From contig NC_133948.1 in assembly GCF_031877795.1 (NCBI RefSeq), positions 9,346,948 through 9,410,947 on the forward strand: DNA of 64,000 nt, read 5' to 3'. Shown in pieces: positions 27,201 through 39,200 of the stretch. The notes beneath the pieces were generated by a model, which was not told where the DNA came from, did not search any database, and saw only the letters and a list, made by a program, of their open reading frames with translations. This DNA is from Strix aluco. Its lineage: Eukaryota > Chordata > Aves > Strigiformes > Strigidae. Made by a program: the position numbers and the translations under genes. Position 1 is the first letter of the stretch. Every line of letters starts with the position of its first letter.

Positions 27201-30200
27201 AGTGGTGGATGCTGCATTCATGATTGAATCTCTGCAGTAAGTGTAATACCTGTCCTGATTTACTGTACCTTGAAGTGAAAGCTATAGGGACTATTCAGAA
27301 CTTTCCAGCTATTATTTCTTCTTCATTCATTGCAGAAGTTTGCTATGCCTCTGTTATATGACACTCAGTATTCTACATGTATCTGCATCGAGCTGCATTC
27401 TCGATCGATTATGCCAGGCATTTGGCTCTGTTGGAGCTGGCTGCGTTTTTGCTGCCGTTAAGCCTTTCAATTAGAAGAATCTTGCAAGTTTACGTTGGCA
27501 TTCAAGCTGCTTTGTGCACCGGGTGCTGAAGCACAGCATACAGATGGAATGGAGCTGATGGGTCGTTTTTTTTAAGGATCTGATTACTGTTTTTATAAAA
27601 GTAACCAGCTGCCTCCCCCTGGCCTTCTGTGGGGTTTTTCACATAATCTACTATAAAACCATACTGCGGGGTGAGGCATTCCGGGAAGGAGGGGGTTGAA
27701 CTGCCACACTGATTTGCTGCTTACATATTCTAAAACATTTCTGCAGCAAATAATTCTGAACTCTGCTTTACAACTGTTTAACTTGCAAACAATGAGCTAC
27801 ACAGGCTGTAATTAAGTTACCAGCCTGTTGTCAGCAGAGGGCAGGAGTCCAAGATCTGTGGAGCTTTTCTTTCTTGCAGAATCAAATTGTTCGGTTTTTT
27901 ACTGACATGATTCTTTACTACTTTTTTTCCTCTTTTTTTTTTTTTCCTTCTTTTGGCTCATAGCTTCCTAGTTGCTTAGGGAGCTGCTTTCTTATTTTAC
28001 AAAGTCTGTTAGTATATGACCTTGCAGAGAAGTTGCAGTTTGGGCTCCTCTCGCTCCATCTGCCGGTAGCTGCCACATCTTGTGCTTGGAATTGGCCAGC
28101 ACAGTGGATGTGGCTCAGGATGAGCAGATCAGCCCTTGAACTTCCCCATTCCTGGTTGGCACACGCTCGGTGCGGTCCTGGAGTGCATCTCTTGGTTCAG
28201 TGTCATCTCAGAAGGAGTCCAGGTAGTGCTGCGAGTTCTCTGTGTTGGGAACCAGAGTGGTAAGTGGGAAATTTGCTTCAAAAGTGGTCCGAAACACTAA
28301 CGTAAACATGCCTATGGACACTGCAAGAATGAGTAGCTGAGTTCATTTTAGTGTTTGAGGGGGGTTTTTTTCCCCTAGGGCTAGGAGTTTTTTTCATTTT
28401 TCCTACAGTGTTGCTATCATCCTTCCAGCTTCATATGAAGTTTGCCTCTCTTTTTAAACAGCAACCCAGAGTTTTTTGTATGGATAGAAAATGAAGCAGC
28501 ACATTTCTGCTACAGCAATAGAACTCTCATCTGACCAGTATCCACATGTATGTAATTTCCCATGCCTGTAGGGGGAGAATAAATCCTGAATGGAATGGGT
28601 GGTGAAGGGGAACAGATTTGGCAACCTTGCTCCAAAGAGAGTTGTCCGAATTTGGGATTAAGCTGGCATATCAGAGATAGGCACCTGGTGCAGTATTTTA
28701 TGTTAGTGCCAGAAAGTAGCTAAGTATAGGCACAGGATCAGCATTGCCAAGATGAAAGCAAATAGGTTTGTGGAGGAGATAATCCAGGAACTGCTGCATC
28801 ACTCTCAGCACAGGGACTGAGGGTGGAATGGACTGAGACGGCTAATCAGCCCCAGTTAATTCCTCAGGTGTTTTCCATTCAGGATTGAAATTGCTGTCTG
28901 TGCTGTCACTGTTCTGCGGGCAAATAAAGGATAATCCACTTGGCACCTCCTGGTAGCATGAACTTCACACAGAACTAATCCATTTACCAATTTTGAGCAA
29001 CTCTGCTGCAAAGAAGCTCATCTTTCTTTTTTTCAGAAAGATGAGACTACAGCATGTTGGTGAAGATGAGTCTAATGTGGAAGATCTTCCTTTGTATACA
29101 CATTTGTGCCATTAGCTGGGGGGAATGCTTAGATGCTGTAAAAAGTCTGATGCTCACAAGGACATCGGTGTCTGAGGCATTTTTCCGTTTCTCTAAAAGG
29201 CAAAAGCTAATATAGTGAACTTGTTTGCTTTCTGCAATGAATAAAAGCAATAAATGACTTATCCCCGAGCTTTTGTAGGAGGAAACAGTGTAGACTGCAA
29301 CTCAGCACAAATCCATAACCAATGGAAAAGTCTCATTTATTCCAGGAGAAATTATCTTTTTAAGGGCAGTGCTGAATCTGGGCTATAATTAAAACAGCTT
29401 TTTAAAGAAAAAGAAAAACAGTGGATGTTTTTCTCATTTGATGTATTGCCTATCGCTAATGACCCTCTTTTCTCATTTCCATTTAAGAAATGGATATAAG
29501 CAATTAGCCGTGTATTGCACAAAAGTAGCATTACCTGAAAAAATAATTAAGATGATCTTGAAATTAAGGAAATCAGTTTTGAAGAGAAGCAGGTGCTTAA
29601 TGGAGGTGAGACCAGCTGTGCTTCCCAGGAACGTGCTTGAAGCGCTTCATGGAAAAATGTGCGAGGCCTCCATGCAACACTGGAAGGAAATTTTTAATAA
29701 TTCAGACAAATTGCATCCTATAAATAGCAGAGCTGGATTCATTAGGACAGGAGGCAGATGGAGAAAATATAAAACTTGTTTGTTTCCTTTTAAGGGACTA
29801 TAATGCTTATGAAAAGTGTCAGCTTGCTGTCAATGAGGGAAAAACCCTCCGGTGCAGCAGTAACTTTCTCGCTATTAGGTTCTCATCTCTGCTAATGAGC
29901 AGCCATCCATGAGGGGCATTCATAATACTTTGTTTTAGCAACTCCTGCCTGCCTTTTTCTGGCATCATCGGGCTCAGGCAGCAGTTGAGGGGAGCAGGGG
30001 AGACATCAGGGAGGACAGAGTTTCATGTATGGTGCGTAGCACTTGCTAACTCTGTATAAAACAGATGCTGATAAGACAGAGGCTTAAATGTAGTTGGAAA
30101 GTGGGGATGTGTGGAGTAAGGTGGGAATCATTCACCAAACTGGCTAAGGGATTGTGCCCCAAAGCAGGAATGTGCTGGTAATCAGTAAAGGAAATGCTGT

Positions 30201-33200
30201 GCATTATTGAAGAGAGAAGGTGAAGACATTTGTGAGATGCTCTTACATTAGTAAGTAGGAAAAAGGAGAGGCTTTCATGCATGAAGAGAAGTAATGACAG
30301 AAAGCGGGTGGGAGGTGCGTGACTGGAATGCAGCTCTGTCCACAGGAGGTAAGCAGAGGTGAGAGGGTTGTTCCATCTTGGTATTTATACACAGTGAGGT
30401 GCTGCAAAGAAGGGTGTCCAGTCAAAAAGGAACGTACAGACTGACAGAAAGTGCACTTAAATAACAGGAGAGGGTGAACATGTGGGACTGTTTCCAAGTA
30501 TGCTAAAATTACAACTAGGCACTTTAAAACAAAGCCGTTGGAGAAGACTGGCTGAACAATTGCATACTATTCAACCACAGGCGAGTCTGAGCTCAAATAC
30601 AGAAGCAGTAAATGTTCTGTATGAATATTATCTGTTAATGAACCTGCTTTCATGTCTTCTGCTGATCTGATTTACATTTCAGCAAAGCTTCCTTAAAAGA
30701 TAACAGTCAAAATTCCAGTAAGCTATCCTAAGAGATTTTTCAAGTGTTAGTGTTCAGGAAAGGAATACTGTACGCTTATCAGGCAGCAGTGTTTTTTTTC
30801 TTGAGGAGTTCTTAGATTGCCAATTCACCTTCTGAAGTGGCAGAGGAAAAAGGTGATATGAAGGTCATATTGGAGTCAGATAATCACGATCTTATTCAAG
30901 GAATGGAGAAAAGCTATACAACTGTTCATGCTTCATGTATTAAGTAACTACAGTTTTTCTCAGCATTCAATATAGAGGGCAGTGATCCCAATGCAAGGAG
31001 AGGACATTAGAGAAGAGGAAAGTAAGTGGTATGGATTCACAGGATGCCTTTGGGGATTGCCATCTGTTGTGGCTTGCACATATCTGTAGGGTGTCATGTA
31101 GCAAGCAAGTGGTGGCATTAAAACCAGTCACAGACATGGAGCAGGTTAACTATCCAGTCGTTTGAGAAGAATGCAAGTGTGCTGGGATGCCTGTGAGAAG
31201 CTGAGCAGGGAAAGTATGAGCCAGCACATGGGAGCTTATGGATCCCCATGCATAGATCGGGTTTTTTGGTATGGAGCAAAGAAACACTTGGCTGATGAAG
31301 TGTGTTTTCTTGCTTTCAATGGGATAAATAAGCCCCATATATCCAGGGGGTTAGCATGTTTATGGGTAGTGTTATACAAGGTTTAAAGTATTCAGTTCTG
31401 AGATCTTGACTCACAGCAATAACTGGTATGAAAAATATGAAGAAACAGTTAGATTTGAAATGTAAGGCTTTAATTTCAGAAAGCCTTTAGCAACGGAGAA
31501 TTTTTGAAAGAAAAAAATTAGTAGGATATCCTATCCAGGATAGGATAGCATTGTTAAGTTTTCTTGCTTCTAGGTTTGATCTGAGATGTCTGAAATATGA
31601 TAATCTGTGATATGTGCTGAAAAATATGTATATGAGAGATGGGTGATTTTGAGGAGAAGGTACTGAAGAGAGGAAGTAATTTGTGTTTTTAGGTTTCCTG
31701 TCTTGCTAGTGGAAAACTTGCTTTGAAATATGCTACATTTCTAGGACAGCATCTTGATATGTGAAAAACATTCTTTTCATGTGTACAAATAATAAAAAAA
31801 ATTATTCTGCTCAAAACAAGCTTCAGATTTCCTCTTTGCCCAAGCTCATTTGCACCTTTATGCTTTCTTTTATGTCATGTTTTTCCAGAAATCCTTTCGT
31901 AGGTAGTGCCTGCTGAACTTACTGCAAATACCCCAAGAGCCACCAATCCAGAAATATCTTGTAGCTACAGTGACTGCAGATGAGTCTGTGTTGACCCTAG
32001 GTGGCTTGTGCCTTCCTACCAAAACACTTCAGAGGATTTAGTTTTTTGTTCACATAATCTGAACAGCAGCCTGACCTTTGAGGTTGTGTTTGTCTGGCAA
32101 GTCCTTTAACTGGATGCTTGCATGCTCTTCCCTAATCAGAGGAGTGTGTCGTGCCACACTTAGTGAAGAAAGATAGATAAAAATTGCTTCAAAATATGCT
32201 ACAACTTGAAATGATGGACTTCTTGCCTAAGACCCCCTTTTTAATGTGGGTAGATGGATAAATCCTAATTCTATGGATGAGCAAGTCAAGACATGGATGC
32301 TACTGTCAGTTAGCATCACAGAAGGAGATGAGATCCATGGTAGAGCTGGGAATAGTTCTCCTTCCTGTCATGTTTAAACTGCGAAGCTGATACAGTGACT
32401 CTGGGGATATTTAGTTAACGTATGTGTCTGTCACAGTCTCCCAATGTGGTATGATGCCAGTGTATTTCTTTACCTAGTATTAGAACTGGAGTCAGCATTT
32501 CTCCCTTCCCACTGGGGATCTTAGTCACTTTGATGTCTTGCATCTTTCTTTTGTGACCTAGGTGTGAGAAGGGGGTGGCTGATGTGGTTGTGTGGCTTGC
32601 TCTTTTTGGCCCTGTTGGTGTCTGTAAAGATACTGAGATAGATCTGAATGAAAACAGGAGTGCAAGGTGAATTTGCAACCCAGTCTAGAGATGCAAAGTA
32701 AGAATTGTTGCAGACAAAAATTGTGTATTGTCACCTTGTTATTACATGCATATAATCAGCCTGCTAGGCAGTATATAACATCGCACAGATTTCAGAAAGA
32801 ATTGTCAACCTGAAGACAAGCAAAGGGACCTTCAGCCCAGGTGAATGTCCTGTGCATGAGTTCCCGTGTGCACCATTTTCAACAACTGTGGATAAAATGT
32901 CCTGGACGTGGCAGAAGCCCTTCTTCCTGTGGTGTAGCTTTTTCTTGGCTGTTCTCTTACACAATGAAATAAAGGTGCGTTATGTGTTTATTCATACATT
33001 GTCTTCTCTGCTTCTCTCGCTCCTTTTTCCTCTTCCCTCACCTGCAGGCTTTGAATTACTGTACCAGCCAGATGTGGTCCGACTGTACCTCTCCATCCTC
33101 ACCGAAAGTCAGAACTTCAACACTCTGGAAGCTGCGGCAGGGGCTTTGCAGAATCTCAGTGCTGGCAACTGGACGGTGAGTGCAGTCTTCTCTTTAGTCT

Positions 33201-36200
33201 CTTTTGTTTTCTTTGTGTAAGTAAAGAACAAAGCTATGTGCCATTATAAGTGTGCTGTTACTTCGTGCATTTACATCTCCTTTAAAAATGAATGATGTGG
33301 GGATTACAAAGAAATTATTTCCATCTTATTTGCCCACTTAAGATGTTTTGCATCTTCTGGACAGATGGTGTTTATGTAGTGGAAGTGTCGCTGAGCTTAT
33401 GACGATTTAACCATGAGCAGGTTTTACTACTTAAACTACTTAACCATTGCTTTGTCCATTCAGAAAAGCCTGTTGTTAGATGATTAAGTGTCCTGAATAC
33501 TTAATTGATTGGATCCTCAGATTTCTTAGGAAACGGCACTCCAAAGTGTCCTCTGATATCCCCTCTGAAGCATCCCCAGCACTAATCAGGCAGTTCTCTC
33601 AAAGGTATGCCTGATCACTTCCAGAACCATGTGGCAAAGTGGGACTGATCAGCAGCCTGAGGATCAGCAGGGTGGTAGTTCATAGCTGTCTTGAATACAG
33701 TTTATTTTAAAATCAATCATGAAACAGAATAAAAGCATTAAATTGGAGGTAGGAGAAGATAACAGATGCCTTGGATGCTTTACTGTTCCCTCCCAATGAC
33801 CGCTTTTTTCCTAATCCAGAGGAATGTGTTTTCACACTGAGTGTGTACAGAACAGAAACTGGCAGATGATGCTCCTTCCTTCTATTTCTGTCCTCTTTCC
33901 CCAGCAGCTTGCTAAGCAATAGGATGAACTTCTACATCCTTTCTTCCTTGGTGCTTGATGAACTTGAATGATGGGTTAGGTTATAGATGCATCAGCACAC
34001 ACAGCCTAACTAGTCTTTGCAGGGAAAAAAATAAGTTACAGCACTGAAAGAAGTTCCGGGGCAAGGAAAGGGCAGGTATATGAACTCACAATACCTTTGT
34101 GTTGTTTCTTTTCCCTTGTGTGTTCTGATCAGTGGTCCACGTACATCCGTGCAACAGTGCGGAAGGAGAGAGGCTTACCAGTGCTCGTGGAGCTGCTCCA
34201 GTCCGACTCCGACAAGGTTGTGAGGGCTGTGTCAATTGCCCTGAGAAACCTTTCCATGGATCGTCGCAATAAAGATCTTATAGGTATCTTCTGAACTTTT
34301 CTAACCAGACTGGGATCTTTGATATCCTTGGGAGACCTCACATTTTCTGTCACTTGTGCTGAGGATTCGTTTTGTATGCGGTTTCCATCCATGCTATCTA
34401 AGATTACTCTGTAGCCATCAAGTGGAGGGCTGTCATTTCCAGCCCATTCAAACAAGCCACAGGCTGAGGGAAATCACTAACTCAGGAGAAAAAACAAATG
34501 TAGATTTTTTTTTTTTTTTTAGGGGAGGGGAACATGTGTAGGTGTGCAGAGGATTGGGTGGGTTAAGAGGTTTCTTGTCTCTTCCTTAGCCCTGGCTGAC
34601 ATGACACTTGTGCTCCTAGTCACACATGGTGGTTACAGAGACATTGCTCCTTAGGCCTACTGTTTAGATTAGAGTGGGGGTCTTGCCCTTAGCATGCAGA
34701 GCTAACTTAGGGAAGCAGAGTGGGTTCTAAAGTTGTCCCTTTTTTCTTGCTGCCTCTTCCCCTTGTCATACTTTTGTGTGGTAGGTAGAAGCTGGACACC
34801 AAACAACTTACTCTTCTTCAAGTTAGTTCTTCAGCAGTGCTCACTAGCTCCTATCCAAGGGGGTAAATAAGCATTCACCTGCCCATAAGCAGGAATCTTG
34901 AAAGATTCAGCTGTGAGTTGAGTTTTCCTCTAGATGCTTCTGTATTTACCTGATGTATTTGATTTAAAATATAACCTCGTCAGGCCAGGAAATATTGGTC
35001 ACATGTTTAGGGCCATCATGGAAGTAGATAGTAACAAATTGTAAGATTCTGCCTTAATATATCAGGTTCTTTTTTAATAGTTCAGAGGTGTAGCTAGGCA
35101 AATGGCACAGACAGACATCTGGGAGTGATAAACCCTGGACTCCTTGTTTTTTCTCTAGTACTATACATTGAGAAGGCTAACGGCACCCAGGAGGAAATAC
35201 TCTTACCTTTGTTGGGGGAAGGTTAATAAATGCATGGCTGCACACCTTGCCCCAGAAGGCCTATTACAAGGCTAAGTTGAGTAAGCCATGTGCGTGTATT
35301 AGCATGAATATGTGGCATTAGCAACAGCTACTGGATGCTTTTTGCCTCAGGCATTGCAAAGTATGATAGACGCTGGCTGTAAAATTCTCAATAAGACTGC
35401 TTTTTTTCTTTCCCCTCAATACCTTTAGCATTCATGATGAAGGACTTTGTCTTGGGTATCAACTCTCAATCACCTTGAAATAATGAATGATAAATACACT
35501 GTTAAGTTACAGTCTTGGGGTTCAAAACACGTGCAGTATGAAGTTTTTCGACGTGGCAAACACCCTTGAGTTTTATCATTCAGGATGGGAAGCTGAAATT
35601 ATTATTAGGGCTGACTAATGGTATCTCTTCCCCTTACCTAGGTAGTTATGCCATGGGTGAGCTGGTAAGAAATTTGCCCAGCAGGCAGCAGAGATCTGCA
35701 AAGAACCTGGAAGAGGATACAGTGGTTGCAGTGTTGAATACTATCCATGAAATCATTACTGACAGCTCAGAAAATGCAAGGTCTCTGATCCAGACACAGG
35801 GCATTCAGAAGCTGGTAGCTATCAGCAAGTCAAGGTAAGTGACAGTTGAAAGCAAAATGCATAAGAACTCACTGCAAACATGAAAATGTCACTACAAACA
35901 GCAGCTTTTGCTCTGTGAAAGTATTCAAGCATCCTAACCTTTCAGAGCCTTTAATTTCAGAACAGTTAATATATATATGCAGTAAAAACAGTCAGCACCT
36001 TTAAGAGGTTTACTTGATTAAAAAAACCCAAAAGTTAATTGAGTAGTCACTTCAGTCATGTTAAGACATGCTCTCCCCTTACCAGATACATCTTAGCACC
36101 GTGTATGCATTTAGCAGACATCATTTGCAGCGAAACCATGATCTTTATTTTTAGCGTGGGAGGCTTTTTTCCTGTGGCAGTGTTCCATTCCTGGAGTGCC

Positions 36201-39200
36201 AGTGATGAAATCTGTTTCTTTTAAGTAAAATGGTTAATGATGTGCAGTAATCCTTCTGGCTGAAGGGCTGGTGGTAGTGGTAATTTGAAGGGACAGATTT
36301 TCACTCTGCAGTTCTGTTGAAAACTGCGTTCTGACTGCTTCAGAGAAAAGTTTGTTTCATGTAGTTTAGCCAGTTAGACATGAGCTTCTTTATAGGTGTG
36401 TTTTCAGCAAACTTTTGGGAGAGTAGCTGAAGACTTTGGGTTGCATTGTTATGAAATGAGTCAACCAAGAATCTAGCCCTGTATTATTTTATAGAGAGTG
36501 CTTGTGTACTGACTTAGTAAGGAATGGATAAAACTTCATTTTTTTTATAGCTTATTTTTTGCTGCCCCAAGTTGCTTTGTAAGGTATTCTAAACCATGAA
36601 GTAACTTCACTGAATTGTGAGGAATTGTAAGTTGGGGTGGAGGGTTGAAAAGTGGCTTAGAACCTGGTTTGGGGGTTTTTTTCCAAATAAATCCAGGCAG
36701 GATGGAATCCATATGTCTTTTGTTAATGACAACTGTGAGACAAAAGAGTTACCCTGGCCTCAGTGCTTGACCAGCAAGCAATACATATGAAAACCCAGAA
36801 ATTTGCACAATTTACAACTTTTTGTTTGGATTTTTTTTTTTCCAGCAAATACCCATAGATATGAAGAAGTCACTGAATGATATCACATATGCTATAGCTT
36901 ATATGTTCAAAGAGTAGCTGTGTGGAGTACTAGGTATCTCCTGGATATTTTTTTGGTGCAAAGAAGTCAACATATGAATAGTCTTATATTGCTTGATACT
37001 TAAGCTCTAATTTTATCTTGCAAATCAGCCAGTCTCCCAGAGAAACAAAAGCAGCATCTCACGTGCTTCAGATGATCTGGAGCTATAAAGAACTACGAAA
37101 TGCCCTGCAGAAGGATGGGTGGAACAAATCACACTTCCAGGTAAAGATGCTGAATCTTAGATTTAGTTAGTAGTTATGGAAATGCCTGAATGGAAGATGT
37201 CCTAACTTATACTACAGTCCGATAGATTGTGGGCTTTGGTTCTGTTCTTCTAGGTGTTAGAACAATGTATTGTAGTCTGTTCAGTCACAGCATCATGCAT
37301 GTACTCGCTGGGTATGTTTTTCAGTGGTCTGTGAAATGTAACTCTTCAGGTTTTGGAAGTATGCCACCTTGTATAGGCCAAATGCCCGTGCTTTACTGGA
37401 GGAAGAATTAGCATGTCTTTCCTCAGTTGTCTCTTACTTGAAACGTTCCATCTAGCAGTGTAGGGCAGACACCTGTTCCTGATATGCAGCCTCCTCATCT
37501 TTCCTGGTGAAAAGGTTGTGCTCCTTTTACAGACCAACAATGCTGCCATTTAGATAACAGGAAAAATATTCCATCAACAAATCTGTATGAAAATGAAAAA
37601 TACTCCAGTGCCATATTATCAACGCAAGGGGGGCTTAGCAGCATTCCCTAATCTCTCTCCATACTGTTGGTTTGTTTATTTTTCTTGTTCAGTTTCTCTG
37701 AGTAGCAATCTCATATTTATGTGATTTTTGTCTCGTAGTCTGTTTCTGCAACTCCAAAGGGTTCCAAAGGTACTGCTGGCAGGTCTGGCTACGATGACAG
37801 CACTTTGCCTCTGGTGGATAAAAGTCAAGGTCAGTTCTGCTCTTTATCACTTCTGTTGTGCTTTGCTTGCTTGTTTTCTGGATTTGGTGCATCTGTGTTG
37901 TAGAAGTGATAGGGCCAGGAGTGAGGGGGTAAAAATATGTTACCTATGTGGGTGGTACTTTTTACCCCACAATTCCTATTAGCTGGATATGGATAGTATT
38001 CCCTCCTTTGCGAAATGTTGTTTTCTCAACTTGTATGCAACATAATCAGTTAAATCTTCCTGAGAAAATTTGGAATAGACATGAATTGGAACTTTGAAAG
38101 AGGAGAACAGCCCTGTTTGTTATATATTAATAAATCTAGCCTTGAGCCAGGCAGTGGGCTTGGCCTTACCCCTACTCAGTACTGGAGTCTTTTCCTTTCT
38201 GAATAAATGTGCCTGTTTGGTAGTGCTTCTTCCTCTACTGTGCAGATTTTTTCATTGGAGATGGTTTATCCAAACACTAGCTAAACCTGTCTGTGCTTGT
38301 TTATCAGGCCTGACACAGCCATGCCAGCACTGGTGCAGCTCCAGCTTTAGTTTCGTTATGATTGCTTTGTCTCTAAATCTGGTTCTAATTTCTAACACTC
38401 AGATGTCAAAATTTCTTTTCAGAAATCTTTAGTCTCCTATGGCAGAGTTTGCCATGTTGCACTTTACCTGGTTTAACTGCAGATTACTGCAGAAAAGGCA
38501 GCCCCACACTGCCTTGCCTGTTTCCACCTTCCCTGTCTTTGATCAAATCTGACAAATTACGCAGAGGATGACTCGGGTCAGTTTGCTGATCTGACAATAA
38601 ACTTCTTGTTTTCTTTGTTGGTTAGCTTTCTGTTGGCTCAGTAAGCTGCTAGATTGTGTGCCATGTGAAGCTGCACCCTCACTTATTTTCTTTCTTTCCT
38701 ATTCTGGAGAGACCAGAGAGAAGCGCGTTAATAGCGGTAGGTAGTCCAAAGCAGAACTGCGGTTTGTTATCGCTTGGAGAGAGAGTTCTATATTACAGTG
38801 CCAAAGCAGGAAATATAATGTGTGCTCTCGAGAGCTTAAACTCCCCTTTATGAGTGGATAACAGTTGAATAGTTTGGGGTTTTTTTTACAGTAGTCTCTG
38901 TGTTCAGTACTTTACGGACCTCTCTGGTCCTGTGACTAGTTTAAAACTACCAGGTGATGACAAAAGCAAATGTGACTCAAGTTGTTTCAATATTTCTGTT
39001 TTATAGATAATGAGAAATCTGGGAGTCGTGATATGATACCTATGGATGAACTTGGCCCAGGTAAATTCAGTCATAGATCAAACCCTCTGTCTGTTTCAAT
39101 AGAGCACACTGTCACTCACGGGAAAGTTCAACTATTTCTCTAGGTGATACTCTTTCAGATGGAGAAAGCTGACATTTAAAAATAGAGTATTACCTTACAA

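Larger units (their letters stand above)
6971..33047 (+). other. ARVCF 26-kb intron
   Basis: No coding exon was recognised. It holds MIR/core-SINE relics (7895, 15880, 18525, 19305, 32250), a CR1 3' end (17560), simple repeats, a locally GC-rich patch (22360-23000) and two blocks that read like conserved non-coding DNA (27180-27860 and 29290-29960). Confidence 0.85.
33176..39006 (+). other. ARVCF introns between the arm-repeat and first tail exons
   Basis: Introns 33176-34132, 34284-35641, 35835-37028, 37141-37738 and 37830-39006 are 0.6-1.4 kb each. They contain T-rich runs (34507-34520, 36831-36841) and nothing else that I recognise. Confidence 0.85.
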
